From Mytilus trossulus (taxonomy: Eukaryota; Mollusca; Bivalvia; Mytilida; Mytilidae), in assembly GCF_036588685.1 (NCBI RefSeq), contig NC_086373.1, positions 50,599,164 through 50,663,163 on the forward strand: 64,000 bases of DNA. Direction: 5' to 3'. Positions 24,773 through 36,531 of the stretch are shown in pieces. Position numbers and translations under genes: made by a program. Positions within the stretch are counted from its first letter, which is position 1, and every line of letters begins with the position of its first letter. The notes below the pieces were generated by a model. It saw only the letters and a program-made list of their open reading frames with translations. It had not been told where the DNA came from and made no database searches.

Positions 24773-27584
24773 ATGCAAATGAGAATAGCTGATAATTTTG
24801 GAATGTATTCTCCGCCGCTGGGCAACATACAGGAGGGTTACCATTATTGGACGGAACCTTATGGATATTATAGTGACCAAAGGGATACAGGTTGCTCTCC
24901 TTATAAAAAAGAAGAAAGGATACGTCGCCCGATGAACGCATTTATGGTATGGGCGAAAACAGAACGAAAGAAATTGGCTGACGAAAATCCGGACGTTCAC
25001 AATGCTGACCTTAGTAAAATGCTTGGTATGTTATATAATATATATGAAGTTATAATTATTTTTCTGTCCCTTTCCTGACCATAACTCCATAAGTTATACA
25101 AACAAACGAGGCATTGGTTATTTTATATACATTCTATTATTTATATTGCTAATTTTTAACTTTTGTCTTATTATAACCTTTTGATTTTTTTCATTTTTTG
25201 ACATTGGTTTAAAGAAATAAATTAAGTATAAACATAAGGAGATGTGTTATGATTGTCAATATAACAACTATCCATTTATACCAAAATAAAACTATAGGTC
25301 AATGCTCGGCCTTGAACAATGAGAATACTTATACAGTATAGCCATAAAGTGCCGCCAAAAATGACAAAATAAACGACTCAAAAGAAAAAAGAAATCCGAG
25401 TCGAAATTCCACATGTATTTTTTTCCTATTTTTTCATCTTAAATTTGTTTACTTATCTATAATCAAGGGCATGCGAGTTGCAGAAAAAAATGCTGTATAA
25501 TTTACCTTATTAATTTTTAATTATCAATGTTTTTATGTTATACTTAGTTTGAGAATAACCTGAGAAATTTCTTGATATGCTGTTATCTTAACTTCTTTGA
25601 CATTAAACAGACATACAGTTTATAACAATTTCTTTCAAAACAGTCCGTTAGACGTCCTTGATTTTGTGTCTTGTTTTATTTTATCTAAGTAAGTTACAAG
25701 GTTTTCATTGTTATTCAAAAGTGACAATTTAAAATAAATTTAAAATTAAATACATTTTTTTTTCTCATTTTTTTAAAGTACATTTGTATCAAGAAAATTA
25801 ACCTATTTAAGGATTCCATTTTTGCTCTGCAAATTAAGGCTTCCGTGTCCAGTTCTGGTCGTGCCCGATTAATTCGTGGATTTTTAGAGTATTACTGGGA
25901 TTGAGATATGAAATATTTATGATTCAATAATCCATGGTATTTATTATTGCTTTATTTATTTTTCGCCTTCCATTGTTTATTTAGGTGATAATAGTAAATT
26001 TACAAATGTCAAACCATTATGGCTGTTGTCAGTTTGTAAATTTCACGGTTTTAAAATTTATTTTTATACATGTACTCTGATATTTTAATTTTTTTTTATT
26101 TTGATGTCATTAAGTGAATGATAAGATTGATGATAAAAACAGTTATTTGGTATATATATATATCATAAATAAAAAAAAGTTACTTAATCAATTTTAAAAT
26201 TTAAATAAAAAACCAAAAACTTGGATTAAAACTAAACAAACCGAAGGAGTAAATGTTAAATTGAAATCTTTTTTTGTGTCAGATCATTTTTCTTTCCTGT
26301 TTATTTTCATGAGCTTCTGATGTCATAAGTCATGGGTATACTTTCTTTTTCTCTTAAATAATAATACCAGAGATATATATGTGTATATATGTCTCTGATA
26401 ATACAAATGAATTTTTATTGAATCTCATCTTTAAATAAGAATTAATTCAGTTTGGGTTTTTTGTTCAGAGATCCTTACCAAAATTGTCACACGTAATGAC
26501 CCACTTCTTACCATTTTCAATGGACATAGTAGATATAGATAGTTTTCTGTATATTTCAGGAAAGAAATGGAAAGATTTACCAGAAGATGAAAAGAAACCA
26601 TTTTTGGAAGAAGCTGAAAGACTACGTCAGCAACACATGGTGGACCATCCGGAATATAAATACAAACCAAGAAGACGAAAAAATAATAAGAAAATAAAAT
26701 CAGTCGACAAACCAAGCAGAAACTACAACTATTCCAATTCAAATGTAGATTATAATAAACCCAGTGTGGAAAACAGACATTATAGTGAGACGGACTCTTC
26801 TGGGGACAGTTTCCGGTCGTCTGGTAAGAGAAACCAGACACCGGAAAGAGCAATATCGTCAACGCCATTATATCTGCAACAATTTTGGAACGTTTCAGCG
26901 GCAAGTGGACAGCCAAATCCAGCAGTGAGAGATATGAGATCAGAAAATATACAAATACCCAAAAACTTTCTAACAATGGATTATAATGCGAACCTACCGA
27001 AAAATTCTCCCTTTTCAGACGTTTTACGGTCAGCTTCGATGCAACCATTGAAACCGATACCACCATTTTATTCACCAACAAGCACATGTTTGACTGCAAG
27101 CTCCGACAGTTTGACGACTCTCCGAGCATTAGTAAGTCGGCAACCTTTTTATAGTGGACAGTTTGCTGAAAAACAAGACAATGCGCATGCTGCTCATGCT
27201 GCAACACCTTCAAGCTTCAAGCCAGTCACAAGTATCAGCCAATATCCACATCATCAGTTTTCTGAAGCACATGCTGCTCCAAATACTTACATACCCTGCT
27301 CAGTTCGTTCTAACTCAAATATGAACTTTCAACCTGGACTTTGTGTGAACGAGGTTGATAGACATGAATTTGACCAGTACCTAGAAGAAGGGAACAGCAC
27401 TTATCTTCATCATATCGACAGGTGTCAAAGAGGTGCAGACCAGTATACCGGGATACAGTTTGAACATACTACTACATTACCCTATTTCAATGAAATAAAC
27501 GGAGACGTCAAAAGTGAAAATAATACCACTGGTACAAGCAGTATGAACTTATCAAACCCTTTGGTATCTGAATGTGTTCATTAA
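24773..27584 (+). CDS. SoxF: SoxF-group HMG-box transcription factor (Sox7/17/18 type)
   Basis: Two coding exons, 24773-25025 and 26560-27584, give 425 aa. The donor G|GTATGT and acceptor TTTCAG|GA join in phase 1 to restore the glycine of SKMLG-KKW, so the intron splits the HMG box, as I recall for vertebrate Sox7/17/18. The HMG box lies at about residues 49-126. It has [11 protein letters not shown] and the SoxF-like tail [20 protein letters not shown] followed by a basic PRRRK stretch (nuclear localisation, DNA binding to ACAAAG-type sites). Residues 351-359 read D-R-H-E-F-D-Q-Y-L, the SoxF C-terminal motif linked in Sox17 to beta-catenin binding and activation. The middle is Ser/Asn/Pro/His-rich and unstructured. 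The start is supported by an in-frame stop at 24737-24739, an A at -3 and the complete N terminus; an alternative in-frame ATG is two codons later. SoxF proteins act in endoderm, vascular or haemocyte-type fates in other animals. The role here is inferred. Confidence 0.95.
25026..26559 (+). other. SoxF intron splitting the HMG box
   Basis: A 1,534-bp phase-1 intron with a GTATGT donor and a TATTTCAG acceptor. It contains a fragment of the 'gtatgattgccaatgagac' dispersed repeat (about 25240-25380) and the imperfect palindrome at 26368-26397. No other exon is seen. Confidence 0.85.
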
Positions 27585-29245
27585 TGTTTATCTTAAAATC
27601 ACCATGGATACTGATTCATTCCACTAAATTATGGAATTAAAGTCCACGGGTAACTGACCTTTTTGTGCTCAAACATTTTTTTTGTGTGCCAATATATTTA
27701 AGGCCAAGCCAAATTAATTTCTGTCTAATGGGACAATGACTTTATTATCGTGACATTTTCAAAGAGAAGTTAAGCAGAAAAGCTTAAATTGTTGAAGAAT
27801 TTTTGTAGTCCTTTTAACTTAATTTGGCATGGTCTAACCTTTTAATTAGTGCATTAAAATATTTATAAAAAAAGATAAAGAAAACATATTTATATTGAAG
27901 ATCAAGTGCTTTGAATAACTATTGTATAGTTTAAATTTTTTCCGTTTCCGACGAAAATGCCGGACCCACTTTGTATATATTGAGAATATGATATGTTTTA
28001 TATAGGTATATTTATATTTTTTGAATAAAAATTGAAAACAGTTTTGACACTTCTGTTGATATAAACAAGAATTGTGGAATGTGTGTGGCGCACACCTGCA
28101 ACACGTCACAGGGCAGAATCTTGAATGACGGGATCATATCGTTGTGACAAGATACTTACCAAACATGTTGAAAAGTAGGTTATATTTGGTAAAAAAAATG
28201 TTCAGTCACTCATGGTTGTAAGACGCACAATTGACCTTCGAATCTAAAAATTGATCGATTAAGGAAATAATTACTATATTATATAACTTTACCAAGAATA
28301 AGTACGAGCTGTATATAATTAATACTAGTAGGTCATAGCAACAACCAAATAATTAAAAGGATGGGTGTTGTAAAACATTACGTTTTTCCTCCGATTATTC
28401 ATGAATAATGTTAAACTTTTACACTAAAAGTACATCCGCAGCCTGTCCGGTGCCAGTGTAATTTGCAATAGAATAACTTTGTTAGCAGAAAGTACCGTCT
28501 CCTTTTGCACCTTTCACAGAAGCACAGATGAGCCACCTTATGTATAAATAAGACAAACTTAACAGAAGATCCTACTTATAGTTCACACCCATAGATAATT
28601 TGGGACAGGATAATTTTTAACACATTCTTTTTTTCACCATTTTTTTTTTATTAATTCCAATACATAAGCGTTTTTCTGTATTATACAAACGTAAATATAC
28701 TACATAGTCTGCTCTTTGGTAGGGTTGTTGTCTCTTTGACATATTCCCCATTTCCATTCTCAATTTTATAAATAAACTGTATCTGGCTATTTACTATCAA
28801 TTCCAAGTTTACTTTCTAAATAATATACCAGTGACCGCTGTGGATAATAATCATGGAATAGATAGTTCTAGGCGCAAGGGGTATAAGTGTTACCCTTGAC
28901 CTTCCGTCTGTCCGTCTTTCATACCTTTTCCCGTCTGTCCAAAAAAAATACCGTTATATATTATAGTCAAGTTTGAGCCTGGGCAATCGTGTCATCAGAT
29001 AAATTCTTCTTTTATTCTAGATGGGTTTTGATTTCCATGAGACATATATTCACCATATACCAAAGGACGAGAATGTAGATAAGTATAAGTTACTGTACGA
29101 CCTTCAACTATGAACAAACCCATACCGTAAGCTTTTATTAGTGTACACGTTGCAAGGTTCTTTTCCATTTAGGAAATTTATATTTTTAGATGAATTTCTC
29201 GAGTGCAAATCCGCTCAAGATTGTTTATGATATGTGAAAATTATT
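27585..29245. other. SoxF 3' flank and intergenic DNA
   Basis: The 3' UTR is expected at its start. A possible polyadenylation signal AATAAA lies at 28024-28029, but AT-rich DNA makes this weak. A reverse-oriented fragment of the 'gagaatggaaatggggaatg' repeat lies at about 28721-28770. No further gene seen. Confidence 0.4.
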
Positions 29246-29831
29246 GCAAGCCGTTTTACTATTTTAGCTAACCTCAAGATATCTCATATAATATATCTGA
29301 TATAAGATATCTGATATAATATATAAGATATCTGATATAATATATAAGATATCTGATATAATATATAAGATATCTGATATAATATATAAGATATCTGATA
29401 TAAAATATAAGATATCTGATATAATATATAAGATATCTTATATAATCCAGTTTTTATTAGATCTTATAAACTTTAGGAGATATCTTATAAAACATATAAG
29501 ATATCTTATAAAACATATAAGATATCTCAAATAATATATAAGATATCTTATAAAGAAAATTATATGAGATATCTCATAAACTATACAAGATATCTTATAA
29601 AGTAGATAAGATATCTTATTAAGTATATAAGATATCTTATTAAGTATATAAGATATCTTATAAAGTATGTAAGATATCTTATAAAGTATATAATATATCT
29701 CATAAAGTTACACTGGTGCAAGTATATAAGATATCTGATAAACTATATAAAATATCTTATAAACTATATGAGATATTTTATAAAGTTTATTAGATATCTT
29801 GAAGTTAGAATTAATAGTAAAACGGCTTGCC
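29246..29831. repeat. Palindromic AGATATC satellite closed by inverted ends
   Basis: About 25 units of 20-21 bp built on AAGATATCTKATA occupy 29278-29800. The left half repeats TATAAGATATCTGATATAAT and the right half repeats AAGATATCTTATAAAGTATA. Outside them, about 39 bp on the left (GCAAGCCGTTTTACTATT...) is matched, inverted, by the right end (...AATAGTAAAACGGCTTGC) with few mismatches. The whole can fold into one long hairpin. This looks like a foldback-type element, or a satellite grown inside a MITE. Confidence 0.85.
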
Positions 29832-30159
29832 ATAGAAAATACTTTTAGGACGGTTAGAAGGTCGGTTGGAATAAACGGACGGAAAAACAGTCGAGGGTTA
29901 CTCTTTAAAATCCCTTCGTCTATAGCGGACAATGCATGCAACTAATTGTATCCCTGGTTTACAGGACTGTCTGAACAGTGTATAGTGTAATTCGCTTGGT
30001 CAATTAATTAAAAGTTACATTTTTGTCTTATCCTGGCTGTTATGATATGATAGCGTAGTCAGCTTTAAAAATTCCGATATGACAAATGTAAAACAATTGA
30101 AACGAGAATACTAACGGCCTAATTTATGTACAAAATGATGATCGAGAAACAAATATATA
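29832..30159. other. Intergenic DNA, no gene seen
   Basis: No exon, RNA gene or repeat supported. Confidence 0.4.
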
Positions 30160-30330
30160 GCACAGCAACAGACGACAACCACTGGTTTACAGGCTACTGA
30201 TTTGGGACAGGCATATTCAGAATGTGGCGGGGTTAAACATGTTCAGTGGGAGCACAAGCCCCCTCCTAATCATGGACACTGGTGCAACAGAACAGTAGAA
30301 CTGTACATAACTATAATGATTGATAACACG
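30160..30330 (+). repeat. Internal fragment of the 35549-35945 repeat family
   Basis: It shares CAGGCTACTGA-TTGGGACA, then GCGGGGTTAAACATGTT, with 35785-35840, including spacing. It is diverged and truncated at both ends. Confidence 0.55.
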
Positions 30331-30737
30331 AATGTGGAGTATTGCTAAAGGAGTGAGGACAGTCCATAATTAACACTGTAAAATGTTTGCTTTAACCATT
30401 GTGTGTTTACATGCCATGTGTGTATTTGTGCCAAGATGTTCGATAGTGAAATTAGAACTCTTATCTTTGCTGTGATGTCAAATCATTTATTGAATTCTTG
30501 TTGCCATTTCTGTTCATGACACCAAATATAAAAATACCATTGAAAATTACTCTGCACTGTGGAATTGAATGGGTTTCTTGTGTCTAGACGGAATTTGTTT
30601 TTCTCTTTTTATCAATAAAAACTTATTATGATAATCAGTAGAACATTTTTCAATTCATCATAGTCAATAGGAAAAAAAAACCAACAATACTTGGGATTCG
30701 CTTGTGACGTCTGACACCCGAGTATTATAGTACTAAC
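30331..30737. other. Intergenic DNA, no gene seen
   Basis: No exon, RNA gene or repeat supported. Confidence 0.35.
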
Positions 30738-30878
30738 CCAGGGTTGAGTTCAATATCGTAGCGGCTACGTAGCGGCTATCAATATCTATGTAACAACTAG
30801 TATATAGCTACACGTTCAATTAATAGTCAAAATCTACGTAGCACTACGTAGCTGCTACGATATTGAACTCAACCCTGG
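30738..30878. mobile_element. 141-bp palindromic MITE-like element
   Basis: Terminal inverted repeats of about 26 bp, CCAGGGTTGAGTTCAATATC on the left and its complement on the right. Inside each arm are TACGTAG-containing sub-repeats (GGCTACGTAGC, CTACGTAGCTGC). No coding capacity and no certain target-site duplication. Confidence 0.7.
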
Positions 30879-33072
30879 TATGCGTATTTTTTTTCCGAGC
30901 CTTCTTTAATCATATCTGATCATATCAATATGTCAAATAGTAATTTCTCCAAAAAATCGTTTGTAAAAGTCATGTTCTTAGATCATCGCTGTCGTCAGAT
31001 TTTTGGTAAGAACTGCTATTTTTGCGACGTAATGAATTTTCCTTGTGAAGGTCAGACTACTTTACCTACAATGCTTTCTTTTTATGACCCAAGAAGGTTA
31101 TGTTTCCAAAAAGGACGTGATATCAAACTACATGTATTTATAAAAGTAGCTATATTTCAATATCTATGCCTATGTTACATTAGAAAGTGATTATAGTCAA
31201 CCGACAATTTTTATATAAATACATTCTATTCCGTCTTTGGAGCTGTCGTTCTCCGAAGTATGAATATAAATTACAGGCTTTTGATTATAATGTTGGTAGA
31301 GTGATCGTAAAACGCAGCTACTTCACTTAATTTACAAAGATGACGACCGATGTAAATATAAACCGTAAATAAAAACTGTGTACACATCTCTTCATTTTAT
31401 GACTTAATATGGCTCTTGTGTCTTAAAACTCAACACAAAATGGTTATATCGACGTCAGAATGAAATTTACAACCCTGGTACAGCCAACACGAACTGGTTA
31501 ATTTATCACGGTGCAATATTCCGATAGATATATGGCTTGAAAAGCACTGGGAAAATCTTAAATCATTTGCTACTTTAGTGTAAGCAAGTTTTCATGTGCA
31601 TGCACTTGTCATTTTATGCCAGACTTGTAGTAGATACTACATGTAGTAAAAAAATGAAATATTTCATAATCAATAAAATACCGGTAATACTACAAGTGCC
31701 GACATTGTTTATATCCCATGGGTTTCTGTTGTCGACATCTGAAGCTCCATCAGATTAGATAGACACATACTGTCATCTTATAAGTCATGATAGGGATGAT
31801 AATATTGTTAAAACAGCAGGACAGTTTGGTAACGTTATAGCCGACTCATCTTACGATTTTCCAACAGCGTAAAAGCAAAATAATTTACACCATTTCTCAT
31901 CGAAAAAGAAAAAATAGTCAAGTTTAGCCCTAGCAATCTCAGGAAAAGATATTAAAATACCATGTCCAGTTGGTAACGTCAAAACATTAATTTCAGGTCC
32001 AATAATACATTGATGTCGGTGTGCTATATGAACCGTAATTGTTTAAAAAGGAATTGGGAATGTAAAAATTACGAACTTCCTTATGATTAAAAAAAAGGGG
32101 ATATTAGCAGTCAAAACCACAAGTCAAAGAAAGGTGAACAACACATGGACAAACAAAAATTTACTAAGCATTTCACCGATGTGCCCTAGGATTTTTTTTA
32201 TGCGTTATATTTATTGTGTTCTTGCTCTTGTCTTATTTGCCAAGAAAATGCAGCGAAAAACACATGTAATCAATAAAAAATAAGTTGAAATATTTAAGAT
32301 ATTTAGAATTATTTTGTAGAAAAACACATAAAAGAAAAAAGGGATAATACTATTGTCTAGATATTTGCCTAGATAATCTCAACTTCAAAATAAATATTAA
32401 ATCAATAACAAATTAATTAATCAAGTTCTAGTATTGGAATTTCTCTGGTTTTTCTGCTCACTCATCAACTAGTTTCCGAAGGATGAACACAGCTTCCGTC
32501 ACGTGACAACGTTCGTCTGCGTAAAAACATCCTCATTCATTGAAGTTTCGGTGTCAAGAGCTGGGCGGAAGTAGGTACTTGATATTCTTCAATGAACTTT
32601 TTGACAAGGAAATAAAGAGTTTCTCACCTTAAATGGACAAATAAAACTTTCTAAATTCTTGTTACAGAACAGATGCACTCTAGGATTGCACTATTAACTG
32701 TTCACCATTGCAATTATACGTTGTATGATCGGCGTAAAACAGAGTCCCTCACACATTTTAAATTGTTTTCTTTATTCTTCTAGTTTTAGGATATTTTCTA
32801 TGTTCATATCTTTTTATCATTTTAGTTTCGTCCAAAACCTCTTGAGTTGACCCATATCGATGCGTTGGTATCATGATGAACTGAATATTATTTGTGGAAC
32901 GTAGAATGCTTCTAGGAAATTAGCGGGTCATGTATTTTTGGTTTCAAATTCTTATTTCATCTCTATCTTTTCCAAATGCGTACATGGTAATCCTGTCGTT
33001 TTAATTAAATTGACTGTTTAACGTCAGAGTAAACCGTTTCATATATATTAAAACAAACTGATCGTTCTTGCA
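30879..33072. other. Intergenic DNA, no gene seen
   Basis: An 86-codon frame at 30930-31190 is less A/T-biased than its surroundings but resembles no family I know and lacks a clear promoter. I leave it uncalled. Confidence 0.4.
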
Positions 33073-33194
33073 TTAAATAAGAAAAAAAAAAGATAAATCG
33101 AATTTCGACAAATGGTACAATATATAAACTAATTGTGAATGAAACTCGGTTATTCTCACGCCAAAAAGCCACAATACAATTTTGAAGATAGAAA

Positions 33195-33300
33195 ACAAAA
33201 GACTGAGCATCACTAACCCCACCAGAAATCTAAGTACTGATATATGCTGCTCTGGAAGGGTAAGCAGACCCTGTTCCGGGCCGTGACATGTGGTACTGCC
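33195..33300 (-). repeat. Fragment of the 7175-8741 repeat family
   Basis: Read on the - strand it has the wording 'ctgcttacccttccagagca' and then TTTCTGGTGGGGTTAG, matching 'ctgcttacccttccggagca' and TTTTTGGTGGGGTTCG in the 641-bp tandem unit. It is a diverged dispersed copy. Confidence 0.6.
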
Positions 33301-33614
33301 GTATTGCTCAGTTAAGTACACATAAGGTGATAAATCTCATTTGCAAATTATGCAATTAGCCTTTACAAAGGATTACTTTGCCAACTTGCTATTATCACAA
33401 TTCAAAACGTGATTATTTCAATTACTCATGGGAGACAGCTCTGATTATAATCTGATTATTAAAAAAATCTTTCATTTTTCTATGTTATACATGTATTTGT
33501 ATGTCGCTTTGGAATAAATTGAACTAAAGTTTACTTTTTTTCCGCGAGATTATTATAAGGTTTAGCGCTATAAAACCAGGTTAAATCTACCATTTTCTAC
33601 ATTTGAAAATGCCT

Positions 33615-33740
33615 ATACCAAGTCAGGAATATGTCAGTTGTTGTCTATTCGTTTGATGTGTTTATCCTTTGACTTTGCCATTTGATTAGGGACGCGTTTT
33701 GAATTTTCCTCGGAGTTCAGTATTTTAGTGATTATACTTT
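33615..33740 (+). repeat. Dispersed repeat ('ttttgaattttcctcggagt' family)
   Basis: GTTTGATGTGTTTATCCTTT, TTTGCCATTTGATTAGGGAC and TTCCTCGGAGTTCAGT recur diverged at 52740-52865 in the same orientation. It is an abundant bivalve repeat that I cannot class. Confidence 0.6.
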
Positions 33741-34356
33741 TTTATATATATATAATAGCAATCATGCCGATTAACAAAACTTTTTTTGTGAATTTATATC
33801 ATATTAAATTCAACTGTTATTTAAATGTTTCTATTTTTAATGGCATTTGGTAAAGTTCTAATTACTGTTTTAAATTAAGATAAATTATATCTACTCCATA
33901 TTGTTTTCGATACTGCAGTACGCATCTGGAATTCTTTTGCTGTTGGTTTGCTGTCTCATCCTTGGTGTATTTTATCAATTTTCATTTATTAAAATTAGAA
34001 ACTGTTTTGGAACAACTGTTCAATATCTATCTAAATAAATCAACAATCAAACGAAATACGGCAAATATATAAAGTTTGTGGCAAAACAAATAGTCAAGCT
34101 TTGTGAATTAGCGCAAGAACACTATGATGAAAAATTAGATAATTTTGAAATTGAGATCTTAAAATCGAGTAAATGTTTGTCTGAAAGGCAGAATGTATAA
34201 GGATCTGGAATGGGGATGATTCTTTCCTGTATTCTTTAAATTTTCCTGTATTTTTTCACTATATTTTTTATTTTGTCTGCCTATATAACTCTCTACTTTA
34301 TTATCTAACGCTTTATATTCTTTACTTCTTCGTCTGTCTTTATGTTGTTAGACCTT
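33741..34356. other. Intergenic AT-rich DNA, no gene seen
   Basis: Nothing supported beyond low-complexity runs. Confidence 0.35.
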
Positions 34357-34381
34357 TATATATATATATATATATATATAC
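34357..34381. repeat. (TA)n microsatellite
   Basis: About a dozen TA dinucleotides at the tail of the minus-strand SINE. Confidence 0.85.
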
Positions 34382-34606
34382 AACTCGTCTAAACATCAAC
34401 CCAACAATGTTATATCTGTAAATTTGCTTTCGCAAATTTTTGGTTCTTCCCTCGCCGGGATTCAAACCCATGCTACTGTGATATCGTGACACCAAATCGC
34501 CTGCACTGCAGCCGTCCCGCAGGACCACACGACCACCTGGGCTCTCAAAAAAAGAGCTTTCGGTGGCCATATGTTACCTTTCCACGTCAGTTTTAATCTA
34601 GCGGCG
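34372..34606 (-). mobile_element. tRNA-derived SINE, minus copy of a head-to-head pair
   Basis: On the - strand it carries a decayed box A, TGGTCCTGCGGG (34516-34527), and box B, GGTTTGAATCC (34458-34468), with one C-to-T change from the promoter consensus. It mirrors the plus copy at 34652 onward. The long D-arm-to-T-arm distance suggests a class II (Ser/Leu-like) tRNA ancestor; that is inference. Confidence 0.75.
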
Positions 34607-34651
34607 TACTATACTCCGCTAGATTAAAACTGACGTGGAAAGGTAACAATA

Positions 34652-34985
34652 CGCCGCTAGATTAAAACTGACGTGGAAAGGTAACATATGGCCACCGAAA
34701 GCTCTTTTTTTGAGAGCCCAGGTGGTCGTGTGGTCTAGCGGGACGGCTGCAGTGCAGGCGATTTGGTGTCACGATATCACAGTAGCATGGGTTCGAATCC
34801 CGGCGAGGGAAGAACCAAAAATTTGCGAAAGCAAATTTACAGATCTAACATTGTTGGGTTGATGTTTAGACGAGTTGTATATACATTATGTACACAGCCA
34901 TGTATCACCATCATTGATGGCGATCCGATGGATACATCTGTTGTAGGGTTGTCACTGACTCAGACGTACTTATATATATATTCTA
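34652..34985 (+). mobile_element. tRNA-derived SINE, plus copy of a head-to-head pair
   Basis: RNA polymerase III internal promoter: box A TGGTCTAGCGGG (34731-34742) and a perfect box B GGTTCGAATCC (34790-34800). The non-tRNA body runs through GTTGGGTTGATGTTTAGACG and ends near a TATATATA tract. The leader GATTAAAACTGACGTGGAAA is shared with the minus copy and also occurs as an extra direct copy at about 34620-34648. Confidence 0.8.
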
Positions 34986-35548
34986 TATTCTATATGTATC
35001 TGTAAACCCCATCCAGATCCTTATATAATATTTAGAAAGTTCTTCTGACTACAGACATTGTTCCGAATGTCTATGTGAAAGACATCGAACGGAAATATCT
35101 CAAGAAATGCGTATTCATTTTGTCCAACCATAGTCCTCGAACTTTTATATAAAGTACTGATCATGCAGTGGCAATAAAAATAAAAGTGAACTATCTTCAG
35201 TAAACACCCAGGAGGAGATATAAAATGTTAGGATAGTATATCACAACGATAGGTTCAAGATACTATAATTTATTTTGAGATATAGGAATCAAATATTTGT
35301 CTGTCAAATCATAAAACTTTGATATATTAGAAGTCAGCTACCGAAAATATCAGAAAATCTTTTAAATACGTATAACTATTATTATTTTGTCTTTTTTTCT
35401 TACTTTTTTCTACGACATAAAATGCAGATAAAGCATTGAAAGGATGAAACTATTAAGACGAAGTACATGTAAATATTAAAAATATTGATGTTAATGGTGG
35501 AGCTACTTGTAGTTACATATATAACCCTGGGTTCTCCAAAAGATAAAA
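34986..35548. other. Intergenic DNA, no gene seen
   Basis: No exon, RNA gene or repeat supported. Confidence 0.35.
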
Positions 35549-35945
35549 TTGAGAATGGAAATGGGGAATGTGTCAAAGAGACAACAACCCGACCAAATAA
35601 AAAAACAACAGCAGAAGGTCAACAACAGGTCTTCAATGTAGCGAGAAATTCCCGCACCTGGACGCGTCCTTCAGCTGGCCCCTAAACAAATATATACTAG
35701 TTCAGTGATAATGAACGCCATACTAATTTCCAAATTGTACACAAGAAACTAAAATTAAAATAATACAAGACTAACAAAGGCCAGAGGCTACTGACTTGGG
35801 ACAAGCGCAAAAATGCGGCGGGGTTAAACATGTTTGTGAGATCTCAACCCTCCCCCTATACCTCTAACCAATGTTGAAAAGTAAACGCATAACAATACGC
35901 ACATTAAAATTCAGTTCAAGAGAAGTTCGAGTCTGATGTCATGAC
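35549..35945 (+). repeat. Longest copy of the 'gagaatggaaatggggaatg' repeat
   Basis: It begins like the copies at 9780 and 28721 and contains the segment found at 30160. It passes through GCGAGAAATTCCCGCACCTG and AATGCGGCGGGGTTAAACAT. The frame across its start (35485-35685) is a by-product. Confidence 0.7.
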
Positions 35946-36531
35946 TTTTTCATGTGCATTCCAACATGCTTCTGATAAATGATTTTACTCAAAGATATAT
36001 TGTGATTTTTTTTCTGGTAATTTTTTTCTTTATTTTTCCCTAAGTATTTTGTGACTTTTTCCCATTTACTGTTGTAGACTTTTCACATATATTTTTAATT
36101 AGTTCTTTCAAAAAATATAAAAAAATAAATAAATCACGTACTGTACCGACAACTCAAAATGAGACAGATGGTTAAATATGATTCGACTAATTAAAGCTTA
36201 ATTCATTTTGTTTGAATGGTCTAGGCTACTTACATACACAAAGAAGAAACTGTTAAAAAATTCACAACACTGTCAAACGGATCAGAGGCAAACATCAAAT
36301 TTGGATATTATTGAAATAAAATCATTTGTTCAAGAAAGTGTTTTCTTTTTCTTTTTTTTGAGTGAACGAGAAGCTCGGCTTAGCTTGGTTTTCACTACCA
36401 CAATAAAGGTTTCAGAAACTCTTTAAGACTATATATAACTCTAAGTAAACGTTATCTCCAAATTTATTATAGTGTCTTCTTTGAAAAAAACTAAATCTTG
36501 AAGTTATCCGTGGCATATGTTTTCTTCCTAA
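35946..36531. other. Intergenic AT-rich DNA, no gene seen
   Basis: Nothing supported. Confidence 0.35.

Noticed and set aside
26431..27213. 260-codon antisense open frame across SoxF exon 2
   Set aside because: It lies opposite a strongly supported exon, its residues are a mixture without domain signature, and it extends past the splice acceptor into the intron. It is best explained as a shadow of the real coding frame.
34711..34812. Functional tRNA gene
   Set aside because: Box A and box B are present, but no proper acceptor stem can be paired, the anticodon arm is not clean, and the sequence continues into a SINE body.
34340..35005. Similar 76- and 80-codon frames on opposite strands
   Set aside because: They are translations of the two inverted SINE copies, including their tRNA-like promoter boxes.
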